Shown here piece by piece: positions 13,344 to 25,369 of a stretch of DNA of 64,000 bases. The stretch is from contig OY987272.1 in assembly GCA_963920665.1 (NCBI GenBank), positions 3,973,001-4,037,000 on the forward strand. The letters run 5' to 3'. This DNA is from Straminergon stramineum (Eukaryota > Streptophyta > Bryopsida > Hypnales > Calliergonaceae). A model generated the notes under the pieces. It was not told the DNA's origin, did not search any database, and was given only the letters and a program-made list of their open reading frames with translations. Position numbers and translations under genes: made by a program. How positions within the stretch are numbered: position 1 is the stretch's first letter; every line of letters starts with the position of its first letter.

Positions 13344-13760
13344 AGTGGAGATGACCATTGGATCATTGGGGTCTAATTTCTTATTGTACAATACATTTTG
13401 CCATGTATACTGAGGAGTATGAGGGTAATGAGCTTGTTTTTTTTTGTACTTTCACAAAAGTCTGCTTTCATGCACCTATTTCAGCAACCAAGGTGTATTT
13501 AGCCTTCATTGAGCTTTTTATCTCATCTAGGAGAACCCTTATCGTGAGATGAAATTTAGACCCCCTCTCTTTGAATGGCCATGGACGCAGCTCCAGAGCT
13601 GGATATGGTCTGTACCGGTTTTGTGATATCGAAGGTTTTTGCGAAGGGTATTTATGTGTTGATTGTAAGTGTCTCCTACATCGAAGTGTACTTGATATGT
13701 ATGACCTTCACTTGTCCTAAGAGCCTCCAAGCAAGCATTTGGACATTGTTATCACTATTG
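13344..13760 (+). other. Presumed 3' UTR and downstream flank of the branching enzyme gene
   Basis: Follows the TGA stop of exon 14. It is less AT-rich than the intergenic sequence beyond 13900, and no further coding similarity is seen. The polyadenylation site cannot be fixed by eye. Confidence 0.35.
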
Positions 13761-13899
13761 AAATATTGAATTATTTGTTGGATCTTGTTGGCAATTGGAT
13801 AAGGATTCCAACATTGGAACAAGTTCATGCTCTTTTGTAAGTGCCTACTAAGAACATGATAGATTGACATAAGGTACCAACACTTAAAAGCAACACTTT

Positions 13900-16078
13900 C
13901 TCTAGTCTCATTGCCTCAAAGATCAAATGACCAAAATTTAAAAATAAATAAAAAGTTGAAAAAAAGTTGAAATTTTTTGGAAAGAATTGGAAAATAGAAA
14001 AATAATTGAATACAATGCCAAAGTCTATTGTTGATTTTATGTGAAATTATTTGAAATCTTGTTTTTTGGGTCAAATCAACAAAATTATGTTCATTGATAA
14101 TTAGAGGTTTGCCAAATCAATAGAGCCCAAATTTTTGTTGCATTGATCTTTTGTTGATTAGGGCCCCTTTTTCTTATAGTGTTTTTTTAATTATCCACAA
14201 CAAGATACTATTTGTATTCTCAAAATGTCATTACATACTACATAATAAGACCCACAAACATACATTACAATTTCATAAGTGAGACCATTGGTGAGAATAA
14301 CTTTGCTTTGCCAAATTCGTTTTTTATTGCTAAAATTTCAAAAGATCAAATTTAAGTTTCATTGGAATATTGGATTGGCCTTGTTGGCATCAAGAACTAG
14401 ATTATGAGTAGTTTCTTTCCTTCTATGGTTTAATTTAGTATTGAAGAAGATATTCAAACTACATTGATTGAAGAGGCTTTCTTATATGTGACTTCATTGT
14501 TGGAATTAGGTCCAAAATGTAATTAAAATCATTAAAAAGAAAAAACTAATCTCTTGAAAAAAATTGTAAAACAATGAAGTTTTTATAGACATTTCTTTCT
14601 TTGTTCCAAAATCAATTTTCAATTTCAATAAAATGCACAAGGTTATAAAGTGCCCCACATGGAAAAAAATCAAGTTGAACTATTTCATAGTCACCTTTAG
14701 TGTGATGCAAATATTGTCCAATCTACTTGCAAGGAGCCACTAGGCAAGGCAAATTAAAACATATGAGACATCTAATTTGGGATAATAAAAAAATGATTGG
14801 ACACTCATTTTGAAATTGAAGGAGATTAGAAATAGAAAACAAAACTTGATACCCAAAGGACAAGATTATAAATGTGTCCTAACATGCAATGATATGATGA
14901 AAATGTGTATTTCTTAATCCTGCAGTACCACTTGGAGTCATTCATCATACACTTTTTGGCCTTCTTGTCATTCTATTTTAAATTCCCTAGAAGACAGTAG
15001 TCCCTTCATAGGACAAATGGATAAGTTTCCATGATTTCAATTTTTGTCTTGATTTGTCCTAAATAAATTTTTAAGTAGAAGATTATAATACTTTTATGAG
15101 GTTATAAAATTTAGTTCAATTGGTGCTTCAAAAGAAAGTTAGGCCACCCTAATCTCAAAATAGGAAAGCAATGGCACCCATAAAAATAAAAAAATTTGAA
15201 AAAAAAATTTGAAAAAAATGTATTTTGAAAAAATCTTTTATATCTATGAAGATACTTTTATACATTTGATTTGGATCAGTGATGTGAAAGTTTTAAAGAG
15301 TATCGCATTGGAGACAATTAGAGCACCTTCTAGGAAACTACATAAATTTTAGGATTCATGTTTTTAGTCAAGTTTACAATTTTCTGAGAAAAAGATCTAC
15401 AACATTTATCCCCTAAATGCCCAAGGTACCAAATTCTCGCATCAACAATACTTTGAAGTTAAAACTAAAACTAACCAAGTTACTATTTTTCGTAGTTTTT
15501 CTTTTTGAAAAAATTCTATATGAAGTCTATTTTTAGCTTCAGAAATCCAATTTTGAAAAGGAATGTTTATGATTTCTCTCTTCAAGATTTTGTGCAAGGG
15601 TTTCCATTGCAAATCTTGATTTTCTAGTGTTGAGGGCCCTTGGAAATGAGCCTCTAATATACTAAATCTTGAAGAAAAAATCACATTAGAATTCATTTTT
15701 AAAAATTATAGAGTAGATTTTCAGAATTTGTAAATTAATTGGGGTTATGCATATTGTGCCCCTTAATCTCATATTTTTTCAATGACTAATTTTTTAGTTT
15801 TCACATGTTTAAAAAAGATTGAAAGACTTCAAATCACTTTCACAATTTTAACACCTTTAAGAACAAACATTACAAATTTTCAATCCATAAGTGATATTGT
15901 TGTGTTTTCTTTTCCCATGTCATTTCTAACATGTCTAGCTTGAATTTTTAAGGTTACAATTATAAAAAAAAATTGTTAAAACTTATCAAAATGTTAGTTT
16001 TTTGTACAATATACAACAAATTTCAAGAAGCTCAAAAAATGGCCTTAGGCATTTAGGCAACGGTGCTAATATGTCTGT
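13900..16078. other. AT-rich intergenic stretch with a piggyBac-family relic
   Basis: No gene recognised. The part from about 14990 to 15330 lines up loosely with the miniature element at 21952-22528: GGACAAATGGATAAGTTTC, CAATTGGTGCTTC..AAGAAAGTTAGGCCA, TTTGGATCAGTGATGTGAAAG and CAATTAGAGCACC match in order. It also matches 28390-28480. It is a decayed member without recognisable ends. Confidence 0.5.
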
Positions 16079-16287
16079 ATGTGAGCCCAAGAATGTGAGC
16101 TTGTGAGCATTGAGCCTACATTATAGGTACCTATAATATAGATACCACACACTACAGAAGGTGTATGTATCATAAACACCTATAATATGGGTATTTGTAA
16201 CGTATATACCCTATAATCATAGATGGTTTCTACAGTATATACACCTATAACATAGGTGTGTAGTATTATAGGCTAGTGGGCTCACAC
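16079..16287. repeat. Imperfect foldback repeat
   Basis: The outer arms GTGAGCCCA (left) and TGGGCTCAC (right) are exact inverted matches. Inside them, repeated ACCTATAATATRGGT-like words on both sides continue an imperfect inverted repeat of about 200 bases. This is possibly a small foldback transposon. No target duplication was identified. Confidence 0.5.
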
Positions 16288-17010
16288 TCCTATGCTTGCG
16301 TAATAGCAACCCTCGACATTTAGGAGGTAAGTTGCTTACTACAACAATCTCACCATTAAATTTGAAGTGATTCAATTCCATCTCAAAATCTCTAATGATT
16401 TTATTTTTTTCTTCCATCTTGTACCTTCTTCTACTAAATACTTTTTCAAGAAAAAAAACAAGTTTTGTTTTTGAATGTTTTCTCAAATTAATTCTCCAAT
16501 ATAAAAATGGAAATACATCATAAAATAGAATTTCAAAATGAAACACTAGATGAAATATAGTGTCATTGAATATTTTCTTTTAACCTCAATTTTTTGGTAA
16601 ATTAATTTTATCTTTCAAGATCTATATATTGTATTCTAAGATCTATATATTGTATTCTATAACTCTATTGATTGATTTGATTAAGCAATAACTGGAAACA
16701 AAGTGTATTCAATGATGCTTGAAACTGTGTTCTAATAGATGTTCTATAATGCTAAAAAACTACTTTATAATATTGGGAACATTTCATTGAATTTCAAAAT
16801 GCAAATTTTTTTAACAATAAAAAAAAGACAAGTTTGAAAAAGAGGGATGATTTATAAGATAACTCTGGTTTAGAGAAATTGTTTATACAAATTCATATCT
16901 ACTTAGATATACTTAAACCTCATTTCCAATATGATGAAGAAATTTCTATTACACAATTGTTGAATCCTAAATTAGGATTAAAATTACCTCCCCATGTTAT
17001 CTTATGGAGA

Positions 17011-17024
17011 AAATAAATAAATAA

Positions 17025-17062
<38 letters not shown>
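17011..17062. repeat. (AAAT)n then (AT)n microsatellite
   Basis: A short AAAT run passes directly into an AT dinucleotide run. It lies in the 3' flank of kinase copy 1. Confidence 0.95.
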
Positions 17063-17066
<4 letters not shown>

Positions 17067-17303
17067 ATTGGAATGAAGTAAATTGAGTTCCGTTTTAACA
17101 ACACAATCAAGAATAAAATGGAAATACAATTCTAAAAAAAATAAAATATACAAAACCAAGTCTTTATAAAAGCAAAAGAAATACATTAAAACAAACAAAC
17201 TAGTAGAAATAAGGGAATCATAGACTAAAAAAATGATCCATGAAAAGTCTCACAAGACAAAGAGTTGACTACTAATAGATGCTCTCACAATCACTTCCCT
17301 AGT

Positions 17304-18554
17304 CTACACTATCCTTCTTTCAATTGGTCTACTAACTCCCATCCCTTTCTCTACTTCAATATTTTTTTCCAAAGTGCAAATTTCTCTACATGCTTTTGAA
17401 TTAGCTAAAATAACCTCCAATATTTCTCCAAAAGATGGTCTATCAATAGGATTGGATTGCCAACACATTCTTAATAAATCCCGTATCCATTTAGCAACAT
17501 ACTTTGGTACCCTTGGCCTTTCTCCTACCAACACATGATTGAAGTCATTCTGCCTATAGTCTTCAAATGGAAGCTTCCCTGTTAAGATCTCATAACACAA
17601 CATCCCATAACTATAGACATCACATTCTTTTGTAAACAATTCAGGCTTGTCACTAATACTATAATCTTTGCATGCTTGCAATATTTCAGGAGCCCTAAAG
17701 AATCCTGTCCCAATAACTCCTATGGAACATTCAAAGTCTGCCACGTAAGATCTCCAACCAGTTTCAAATCTGCTACAAAGCACATTAGATGCTTTGAGGT
17801 CTCGATGTATAATGCCAAGGCTATGCAACCACTCCATTTGCAAGGCCACTTTATACATAAGTCCCTCTGCATATTCAATTTTCGAAAATGGACAATGATT
17901 CTTTCTTGTTGTCAACTTGAGACAATCAATTCGATGGCGCAAGTCTTCATGTTCCTTCACCATCAAGAATGCAAACCGACCATCTTCCAACAATATTCCG
18001 CGGTACACATCACTACAATACCTGAATTTGGGAAGATTACCATGACTTTCCCACTCCACACTGTCCACATAGTTCTTGAGCATTCCACAAGGCCATTGTA
18101 GTTGTAGTTGTCGCAAGGAAGTTCCCTTCTTAAACACCTTCAACGCCCACTTTTGTCCACGTCTTAAATCATTCTCATTCCTCCATTGTTCATTCCATTG
18201 AATATCTGCATCATAAAGCTCTGCTTGACCACCTTCGGCAAACTTTTGGCCCATCACCAATTCACCCATTCCATCTTTACCAAAGGTTCGGAAGAAACTG
18301 CCCCATTTGGGATGAGATTGCAAAGCTTGGAAAACTTCCACATTGCTCACTTCTACCACTTCATTTGTGTCTAGTTCAAACTCTGCTACTTGGCTCCAGT
18401 GAGTCTTTGAGTATTCAATTTTTTCTTTAATAGTTCCCGTGAAAATTTGACCCTCCAAAGGCTCCATAATGGTGTGACAATAATTAGATGGTGAGGAAGA
18501 AGTGGGGATTTCATGCTTCAGTTTGTTGTTAAAAAATGAGCATGATCCCCCCAT
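17304..18554 (-). CDS. TKL-like protein kinase with DFE motif, copy 1
   Basis: Predicted cytosolic or membrane-tethered protein kinase of 416 aa; substrate unknown. The start MGGSCS was chosen because it is the first ATG shared with copy 2 and fits an N-myristoylation site (Gly2, Ser6) with Cys5 as a possible palmitoylation site. After about 100 residues of family-specific N-terminus come a glycine-loop-like GQKFAEGGQAE, WALK (ATP-site lysine), an intact HRDLKASN catalytic loop, VADFE where most kinases have DFG, a very short activation segment, then RAPE, DVYSYG and RPSFG. Glu replacing Gly in DFG is shared with copy 2, so it is a family trait and not a sequencing error. The frame stays open upstream to a splice acceptor at 18637-18638, so an extra N-terminal exon is possible but has no ATG here. 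Intronless over the coding part. It is the inverted duplicate of 33843-35060. Confidence 0.85.
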   Translation of the reverse strand: MGGSCSFFNNKLKHEIPTSSSPSNYCHTIMEPLEGQIFTGTIKEKIEYSKTHWSQVAEFELDTNEVVEVSNVEVFQALQSHPKWGSFFRTFGKDGMGELVMGQKFAEGGQAELYDADIQWNEQWRNENDLRRGQKWALKVFKKGTSLRQLQLQWPCGMLKNYVDSVEWESHGNLPKFRYCSDVYRGILLEDGRFAFLMVKEHEDLRHRIDCLKLTTRKNHCPFSKIEYAEGLMYKVALQMEWLHSLGIIHRDLKASNVLCSRFETGWRSYVADFECSIGVIGTGFFRAPEILQACKDYSISDKPELFTKECDVYSYGMLCYEILTGKLPFEDYRQNDFNHVLVGERPRVPKYVAKWIRDLLRMCWQSNPIDRPSFGEILEVILANSKACREICTLEKNIEVEKGMGVSRPIERRIV

Positions 18555-18895
18555 TGGTGCAACAATATAAGAGCTTTGCTCCAAGTCTTTGTGGTAATAG
18601 GTGAATACACTTGATTTAGCCCCCAATGCTCCAATCCTGTTTCAAGAAAAGACATTATGATTTTATATAAAGTTCATACATATGAAAAAGTAACTTGTAT
18701 TCTGAAGGGTAAAAAAAACATTAAATTTTAGTTTGCAAGGCATCCCCAAACTAAAGAATCCATAATTCAAAACTATAATTATAAATCTACATAAGGCCCT
18801 CACCTAGAATCCCTATAACAATTAGAAATTTGCACCATCTACAATTTTCACATTTAATTTGTTGTATACTAATAATTGATTTCACAAAATTAAAT

Positions 18896-19440
18896 TTCAA
18901 TAGATTAATCCTAAGTACTCAGACATCACTTTTTTGGACGACAACAAATTGAAACTCAAGTTCCGTCCATGTTATTGCGTGGATGAAAGTCATCCTAATT
19001 TGTGGAGATACATTATCAAGTTGTTGTTCTATCTAATGGTTGGATTTGGTGTTATTAGAGTACATGTTTTTCTAAAATTACAAATGTGCAAGTATATCAA
19101 GTGGTTGACCAAGCCAAAATTGCATTGACTCCGGTTCAAAACTAGATTTGCAAAAATGAAGTCATAGATTTAAAGAACACAAAAATTTCCAAAAATCACT
19201 ATGCAAAGAGAACCTCATTTCAAATACATTACAAGTTTTACTCCAAAAAATGATAATATTTTGCTTGTAATTAAATTTAGAAGGAATTTTGAAATTTCCC
19301 TTTCAAAATTTATAAAAAAAATTAGTGCCAACATTAGTGAATCTAACCATAAGGATGGAATCTACAACTCAAAATCTACAACTTTTATCTACATATGAAT
19401 TCCAAAATATTCTTCCAAATAGTATTGTATGATGATTTTC
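18896..19440 (+). repeat. Dispersed 0.55-kb repeat, copy B
   Basis: Direct-orientation counterpart of 776-1330. It lies just upstream of kinase copy 1. The left edge is TTAATCCTAAG. No coding function seen. Confidence 0.65.
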
Positions 19441-19449
19441 TTTAATGTA

Positions 19450-21945
19450 TTGTATTATTAATGAGTCTAGAACTTATACGCTAAACGAATGTTCCACAAG
19501 AAAGTGACAACAGTAACGATACAAAAGAACTAGCACCTCATGAACCTGCAGTCAAGAGGAAAAACAAAGATAGACTTGAAGAAGAGTTCCAACTTCATAA
19601 CACAACGCATCGCGAAGAAAGGAAGACTGAAGCGCAAGGCTTCGTTGCTAAACCCAAATTCCAGAAAGCAAACAAAAACCTAAATTAGGCTTTGCAAGCA
19701 TCCAGACTAACATCGCCCAACAGAAATCTTGAAACGAAATCCACTCGCCTCACTCAATTTGCCCTGCGCATTGGCATAAAATACCCATAACAGGACTCTT
19801 CAACAAGCAAGTGCCGGCGAAATCGACAGAAACTTAGGGAATCCGTATAGATTATCACCAAAGACACTATATGGAAGAAATGCAAGAAGCACAGTACCTC
19901 AAAGCTCAAGCGATGAGCAGACGCAGCACTTCCCCGAAAGAAAATCCGGTCGATCTCAGCTTTGCCACACTAGATCCACAATCTCCTCACCCCCTGGAAG
20001 TGATGGGGACTCTATCAAGGTTCCAGTCAAGGCGCAACAAGTTCAACTGAGACTCCCGCAAAGAGTTGCAAGCGGTGAGTACGATTTAGGGCATGGAGTC
20101 AGGAGTTGTGGATGTCGAAATCATCCACAAGAAAATGAAGGGGCGATGGCTCACGAAGATCATGGTCGTCGGTAGAACCAAAGCAAAAGGAAACTCACCA
20201 GAAAACGACCCAAAAAGTAACCGTTGAGACTAATTCCGCAAAACAAAACACTACGCGACGCTCTCGATTTAAAAAAACTTGAGGCAGTAATTGAGGACCA
20301 CAAAAAGAACATCAGTCTCAACATGGTGCAGCGGCTCCATGAGCGCTACCGACAGCGTCGCACCAGCACACTCTCAGTAGCCACGCCCTCGTGAGCATTC
20401 AGCGGTAGTGGAGACGCCCTTGGCCGCTCGGAATAAACATACTCAGTCGGTGGTGGTGGTCGAGGGTTTGGAGGCTCCGCGAGAGGAGCGGCTTCCCCAC
20501 CGACTGCCTGCGGATCGTCGGAGCAGTCTGCTTCTCGACAGCTGCCAAGGTGGCGCTGCCCTGGATTCTCAAGGAAAGCTCCTCCTCGGCCAGTCCTCCT
20601 ACTTGCTCCACTTCTACCGCACCCTCCGTCGTGAGGGAGAGTCCGCTACGGCACTTGCGGCTCCCATTCTCTGCTGACGACCTTCAAGAGTCCCTCCAAG
20701 TGGCGCCCACGGGCCACGACGAGCAATGTATATGCGTAATCAGACGTGAACGTCCCTAGCAAGTGAGGATGGGAGAATCGCAAGCTAGTAAGCCACCAGG
20801 ACGAAGCTTTCGTTGCAGAACTACAGGCCCCACTGCCCCAGTCAAGCCGGGGAGGATCGGTAGTAGACTGACAAAGTCAAATGGAAGAACTTCCAGAGTC
20901 CTAATCCTTCAAGTGGGAACGCCCAAATTCATTTTTAGCAGTTTTGCATTTTTACACCTTAACCCTGCAACGACGTGGGGCGGCGGGGAAGGAGGGGGGG
21001 GGGGGGGGGAAGGCACGCGGCTTGAACGAGCAAGCAGGGATGGTCGCAAAAACTACCGGAAACTGCTGCACGCGCTGCAGGTTGTGAACTTCAACGTTGA
21101 GACAAAGGCAGCTAGAATCGTTGACTTGCAGCATGGTACTGTAATTGGTACTCCGTAAGAAACAAAATTTGGCGCAGATGCAAGAAGATTCAAAAACAGG
21201 TGAGATCAGAAAAAGCAAAGCCAGTAATTGCTGCGGCATCACATGCGTATGGTGGGTGCCGTGGTTGGACAGTAGCTAAACATGGAACAAAAAGCTAGAG
21301 AACACACTGGAATAGTGGAATCGGATGTTTTATTTGGAAGCGAGCAGACTTCGAAGACCAGATTCACATGGAAGAAATTATAGCCAGCCAAGCCGATTCC
21401 GCGATAATGGAGGGAAAAAAAGGCTTTGAATGCTGAAAATGGACGTGTAGATCCGGTCCTCTACTCAGTTCCAGAAATACAATGCCTGCATTGTGTACGG
21501 TCATCACCATTGATACAATACGAGCTATAAACTACCAGTCAAACACGAAACCCAAAACCATGGGCGAAGCAAGTACTTCTGCTGCTAGAACAACAATACA
21601 AGTGCGAAGGAGATATAGAGCTCAAACATGTCTGCCCTGAGACAAAATGGAAGCTGCATAAATGGCAGAAAATGCTGAAATCATACAGACTAAGAAAGAA
21701 ATCTTGCATTGCAAGGCAAGAAGCTGCAATCAGAGTAAATTCAACGATTTTTCATGGTGTTCCATGCCGACACCAGAATCTGAACTTTGCGTCTCCCAAA
21801 AAATGAGCGCCAGGGTACTGTCCTAAACAAATGTCCCCAATCAAATTCATTCAAAAATGTCAAGAATTCGAAGATGCATTCCAATCGGTCGTGCCACATT
21901 GTAACCAAAGATTCTCTTGGAAAGTTCAGTTTTGTAACCTGTGTA
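19450..21945. other. GC-richer block, unassigned
   Basis: Composition is clearly richer in G and C than both flanks, with frequent CpG, as in the promoters and exons of the real genes here. Several medium reading frames occur on both strands near 20400-20760 but none is recognised, and they contradict each other. The block may hold the 5' end of kinase copy 1 or an unknown gene on either strand; 21300-21900 looks like untranslated sequence. A diverged copy of about 20740-20965 lies at 37190-37610. RNA data would decide. Confidence 0.4.
20992..21009. repeat. Poly-G tract
   Basis: A run of G broken by one A near its start. Such runs are prone to length error in sequencing and could form a G-quadruplex. 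Confidence 0.85.
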
Positions 21946-21947
21946 TT

Positions 21948-22532
21948 TTAACCCCTAAAGTCCCAATGTCCCTATGGGGGACAAAATGGATTTTGGGTAA
22001 GTTTCTATGAGCTCAATTTTTAGTGAATTTTTTTGAAACTTTCTCGTAAGATAGAAAAACTTATTAGCTTTGTGGGAATATAATTTTTATTCCAATCGGT
22101 GCTCAGAAGCAAAAGTTATGCCACAATAACCTCAAAATGGGGGAGAGTGGACAGCAAAAAAAATTTGTAAAAAATTGAATTTAAATTTTTTTTTTTTTTT
22201 TTTTCATAGATTATATTTTTGTCTAAATGGGAATCTTTGTTTCATCCCATTTGGATTAGTGATGTAAAAGATATAGAGTTTCTTGTTTTGCAAGCAATTG
22301 GAGCATCTTCAAAAAAGAACTTTTTCTTTCACTTTGAATGCTAATATCTTTCAATCCGCACGGTCAAACATCATGAAATTTTCACTACATGATCCAAGAA
22401 AAGTTTGGTACAAGATCCTATGGTTAGATTCTAAAAAAAGTATTTTTAATTGATTCCATAGATGAATGCAATAGAAGTAGCAATTTTGAATGGTTTTTGA
22501 TAGAAAAATGGCCTTGGGACTTTAGGGGTTAA
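21948..22532. mobile_element. piggyBac-type miniature element with TTAA target sites
   Basis: A 577-bp element (21952-22528) is flanked on both sides by TTAA. The terminal inverted repeats read CCCCTAAAGTCCCAA at each end. Just inside the left end is a palindrome TGTCCC-TA-TGGGGGACA. About 200 bases at the left end (through GGGGGAGAG.GGACAGC) and about 200 bases at the right end match the ends of the full-length element at 43276-48249, so this is an internally deleted, non-autonomous relative. TTAA duplication with C-rich ends is the hallmark of piggyBac elements. No coding sequence. Confidence 0.9.
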
Positions 22533-22747
22533 GGTCATGCAAGTTCGTAAGCTATAGGCAGTCCTTTAGCCTTGTCCAAAATTCCATTAACAAGCCCTAT
22601 GAACATCACCACGAGGATGTTTTGGTCATTCTAAGAAATCTGCAACAACTAAAACCAACAACAAGATGACGACGTGGTCATTCACAAATGAGTGATAGAG
22701 ATCGATGAAGTTACTTCATTGAATGATTAGGTTATCGTCGATCAGTA

Positions 22748-23669
22748 CACTAATAATGGTATTTAGTGTTTGTAACATTAATTACAAAGCACAACACTAA
22801 ATGTCAACATAGACACTATTTGTCAACTTCAATAAATTTTTAGGATAGAAGTTTTTTACAAGATTATATTTAGTGTTAGCAATTATTATATCAAATTGCA
22901 ATGAAATTATTTTAACTATGAAGTGATTCAAAATCAGCATATAAACACATTGGTGAAAGAAAATACCATTCAAATGACTCACTGTATTTGTAAAATGGCT
23001 TTGAAATGTCTAAAAATAGCAAAAAAAGTTGCAAAAATCACATATATGGTTGAACTTGCTTCTACTAAAATGCTTTTCAATCACTCAAAACTCCTTTGAT
23101 TGATATGAAATTTTAACTATACTAAATAGACTTTTACCTTCAACTTTCCCAAAAGAAATTCATTAGAAATAGACAATGTATGAAGAAGAAACAAGCCGCT
23201 AAAGTTCACTATAATCCAAAAATGTCTAGATTTTGAACTTTGAATTGCTCCCAATCATTCCAAACAACTTGGATTGACATTAAAATGTTACCATAGTAAC
23301 TAGATTTCAAGGGGAACATAATCCTCTAGAATTTATTGAAAACACATATTGGATGAAGGAGATACAATCCCTTGAAGTTGTAGCCATCAAATGTAGTTTG
23401 GTGAACTTGAATTGAACTTGTGAAGTTTGATTGGCTTCCAAAACATTAGTACATCATGGATTGATTTGAAAATCTTACCACACAAATTAGAAGAGAGAGA
23501 GTACAAATTTTCCAACAAGTTTTATTGAATTCAGACATTAAATACTAAAATTACACCACTTCAAATTGGACTCTAAACTCTAAATGCAAACCACTTGACA
23601 TTTAGAATGGGCGTGGTAAAAGTTTACATAACACTATTAGTAACATAACACTAAATACCATCATCAGTG
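22748..23669. mobile_element. Inverted-repeat DNA element, 922 bp
   Basis: The left end CACTAATAATGGTATTTAGT and the right end (reverse complement CACTGATGATGGTATTTAGT) differ at two positions. A TA dinucleotide abuts each end, compatible with a TA target duplication (Tc1/mariner or similar), but this is weak evidence. The interior is AT-rich without a reading frame, so it is non-autonomous. Confidence 0.7.
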
Positions 23670-23787
23670 TAGTGATTAGTGTAGTAGAATTTTAATGTAA
23701 AAATAATAACTATATGCAATGCAAAAATTTCACTAGGAAGCATGAGAGTTTGATGGCCTTGTGAGGCAATTCTAGAATTTACTTTTA

Positions 23788-23990
23788 TTTCTAACTTCAA
23801 ACATTATAATCTTTCAATCTATGAGGTCAAAGAATCTGAATTTTTTTCTCCACATTTCCATAGTAGTCTATTAAATGTTTTTATTGTTGAATTTCAAAAA
23901 AACAAAAATATCCTTTTTTTGCACTACCCTAAAAAGTGACAATTTTTGTCCCAAATGTGCCTTGGTCCTTTACGGGTCAATGGGTGATAC
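23788..23990. repeat. Dispersed repeat relic, copy B
   Basis: Matches 395-612 in direct orientation (CTAACTTCAAACATTATAAT near the left, CCTTGGTCCTTTACGGG at the right). Degenerate, no coding content. Confidence 0.6.
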
Positions 23991-24424
23991 TATTGAGCCT
24001 AGAAGAATATCTTCAAAAGAACATCAGTAAAACATTGATCTCCAAGACAATTACAGCTAAATTTATCTTTTGTATTTTGTCCAATGATAATATAGTAAAG
24101 TTATACTCTTAAGACTTTCTTTAAATGTTAGGCATATACAAGCAATAATATATCATAATAACAAACTTTATTTCCATCTAATATCTTTATACCCAAAAGA
24201 CAAATATTTCTCTAGAGTTATAAAAAAGGACTCTCCTTTACAAATTATAAGTTCACATGTATTTTTCAATATCTCAATTTCTGTTATTTTTTTATTTTAT
24301 ATAATTCTCCATGCACAAGCATCTCAATTAGGGGTTGAAAATTAGTGTGGAATTAAGGTAACAGACTACTATCTAAAAGGATCAGTCACTTTAATCTCTT
24401 TACTAATTTATAATGTTTTAACCT

Positions 24425-25249
24425 TTAACCCCTATGCGCTTAAACAACCATTTTTTGGTTGTTATATGACTTTGGACATCATTTTTAGGCAAAAAACAAG
24501 AATTTTTAAAATTTTATTTATTTATAATATTGGTTTGTCTTTCAATATTTACATTCAAACTGACATTGTTACAGTCAAACAAAAATTATAAGAGAAATAG
24601 CACAAAAAAGTTTAGAATTTATCTAGTGTTTAAAAATTTACTCAACGTGGGGAATTAAAGTGTTGGTATTCTCATTACTAGATCTTATGCATTTTTTCAC
24701 AAATCAATAGAAACCACAATTTTGACCAATGAAAAAAAAAAATTTAATTTTAAAGAGAGAAATTCATTAGATTGAAGAGATATGGCCCCATTAGAAGATT
24801 GTGAGTTCTCGGCAATGGGGAACTTAGCAAACTGCACCACTGCATCGTGCTAATGTGGTCAGGAGGCAACCATGTCATTTTTATTTTTATTTTTATTTTT
24901 TCTAACTTCTTTTCCAATTTCAAGGACCCCCAAAATGTATTTATGACGGTTGATTGTTGTCAACCGTGTCCTCATTGCTACGGGAACAACTTGGGAATAG
25001 GCTTGAAATGACCCTTTGACTTCTCCAAATCTCATCTAATGGTATTTTTGGTGAATTTTTGAAGTTGTGTCTTTGAAATTCCTTTGAAGAGAATCTAAAA
25101 ATAGTTTTATAATTTTGACCACATGAATACTTTCTCCTTTTTGCGCTTCACATTATCTTTGTTGATGTAAGCTTCAAAAAAATTTATAGAACTTAAATTT
25201 TATAACACTTTTGTGTTTTGTTCAAACCCCTTCTGTTTTTAGGGGTTAA
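24425..25249. mobile_element. Possible TTAA-flanked element containing a nested miniature
   Basis: The left edge is CTTTAACCCCTA and the right edge TAGGGGTTAAAGG. The two edges are inverted matches of about 12 bases centred on TTAACCCC. Interior similarity to the better piggyBac-type copies is weak. A 277-bp miniature (24765-25041) lies inside. The outer pair could be a coincidence. Confidence 0.35.
24765..25041 (+). mobile_element. CATTAG-type miniature element, copy 1
   Basis: Left end CATTAGATTGAAGAGATATGG; right end (reverse complement) CATTAGATGAGATTTGGAG. The same ends and interior order (GGGGAACTTAG, GCACCACTGCA, a T/A-rich middle, GGGAACAAC) occur at 54630-54900 in inverted orientation. 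A third copy is at 29151-29441. Target duplication unclear. Confidence 0.7.
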
Positions 25250-25369
25250 AGGACCAAACTGCATTTTTCTTGGCAAAGTAGTGATTTTGGGTAGCTCACT
25301 ATGAATGAAATTTTTATTTTTTTCTTTGAAATTTTCATGCAATATGTGGTTGAGGAGTAGCTTTAAGTC

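Noticed and set aside
17676..18374. Plus-strand frames across kinase copy 1
   Set aside because: Antisense shadows; the kinase motifs are on the minus strand.
18555..18636. Longer N-terminus for kinase copy 1
   Set aside because: The frame is open but has only a TTG, and the equivalent stretch in copy 2 carries a stop, so it is more likely leader sequence. An upstream exon cannot be fully excluded.
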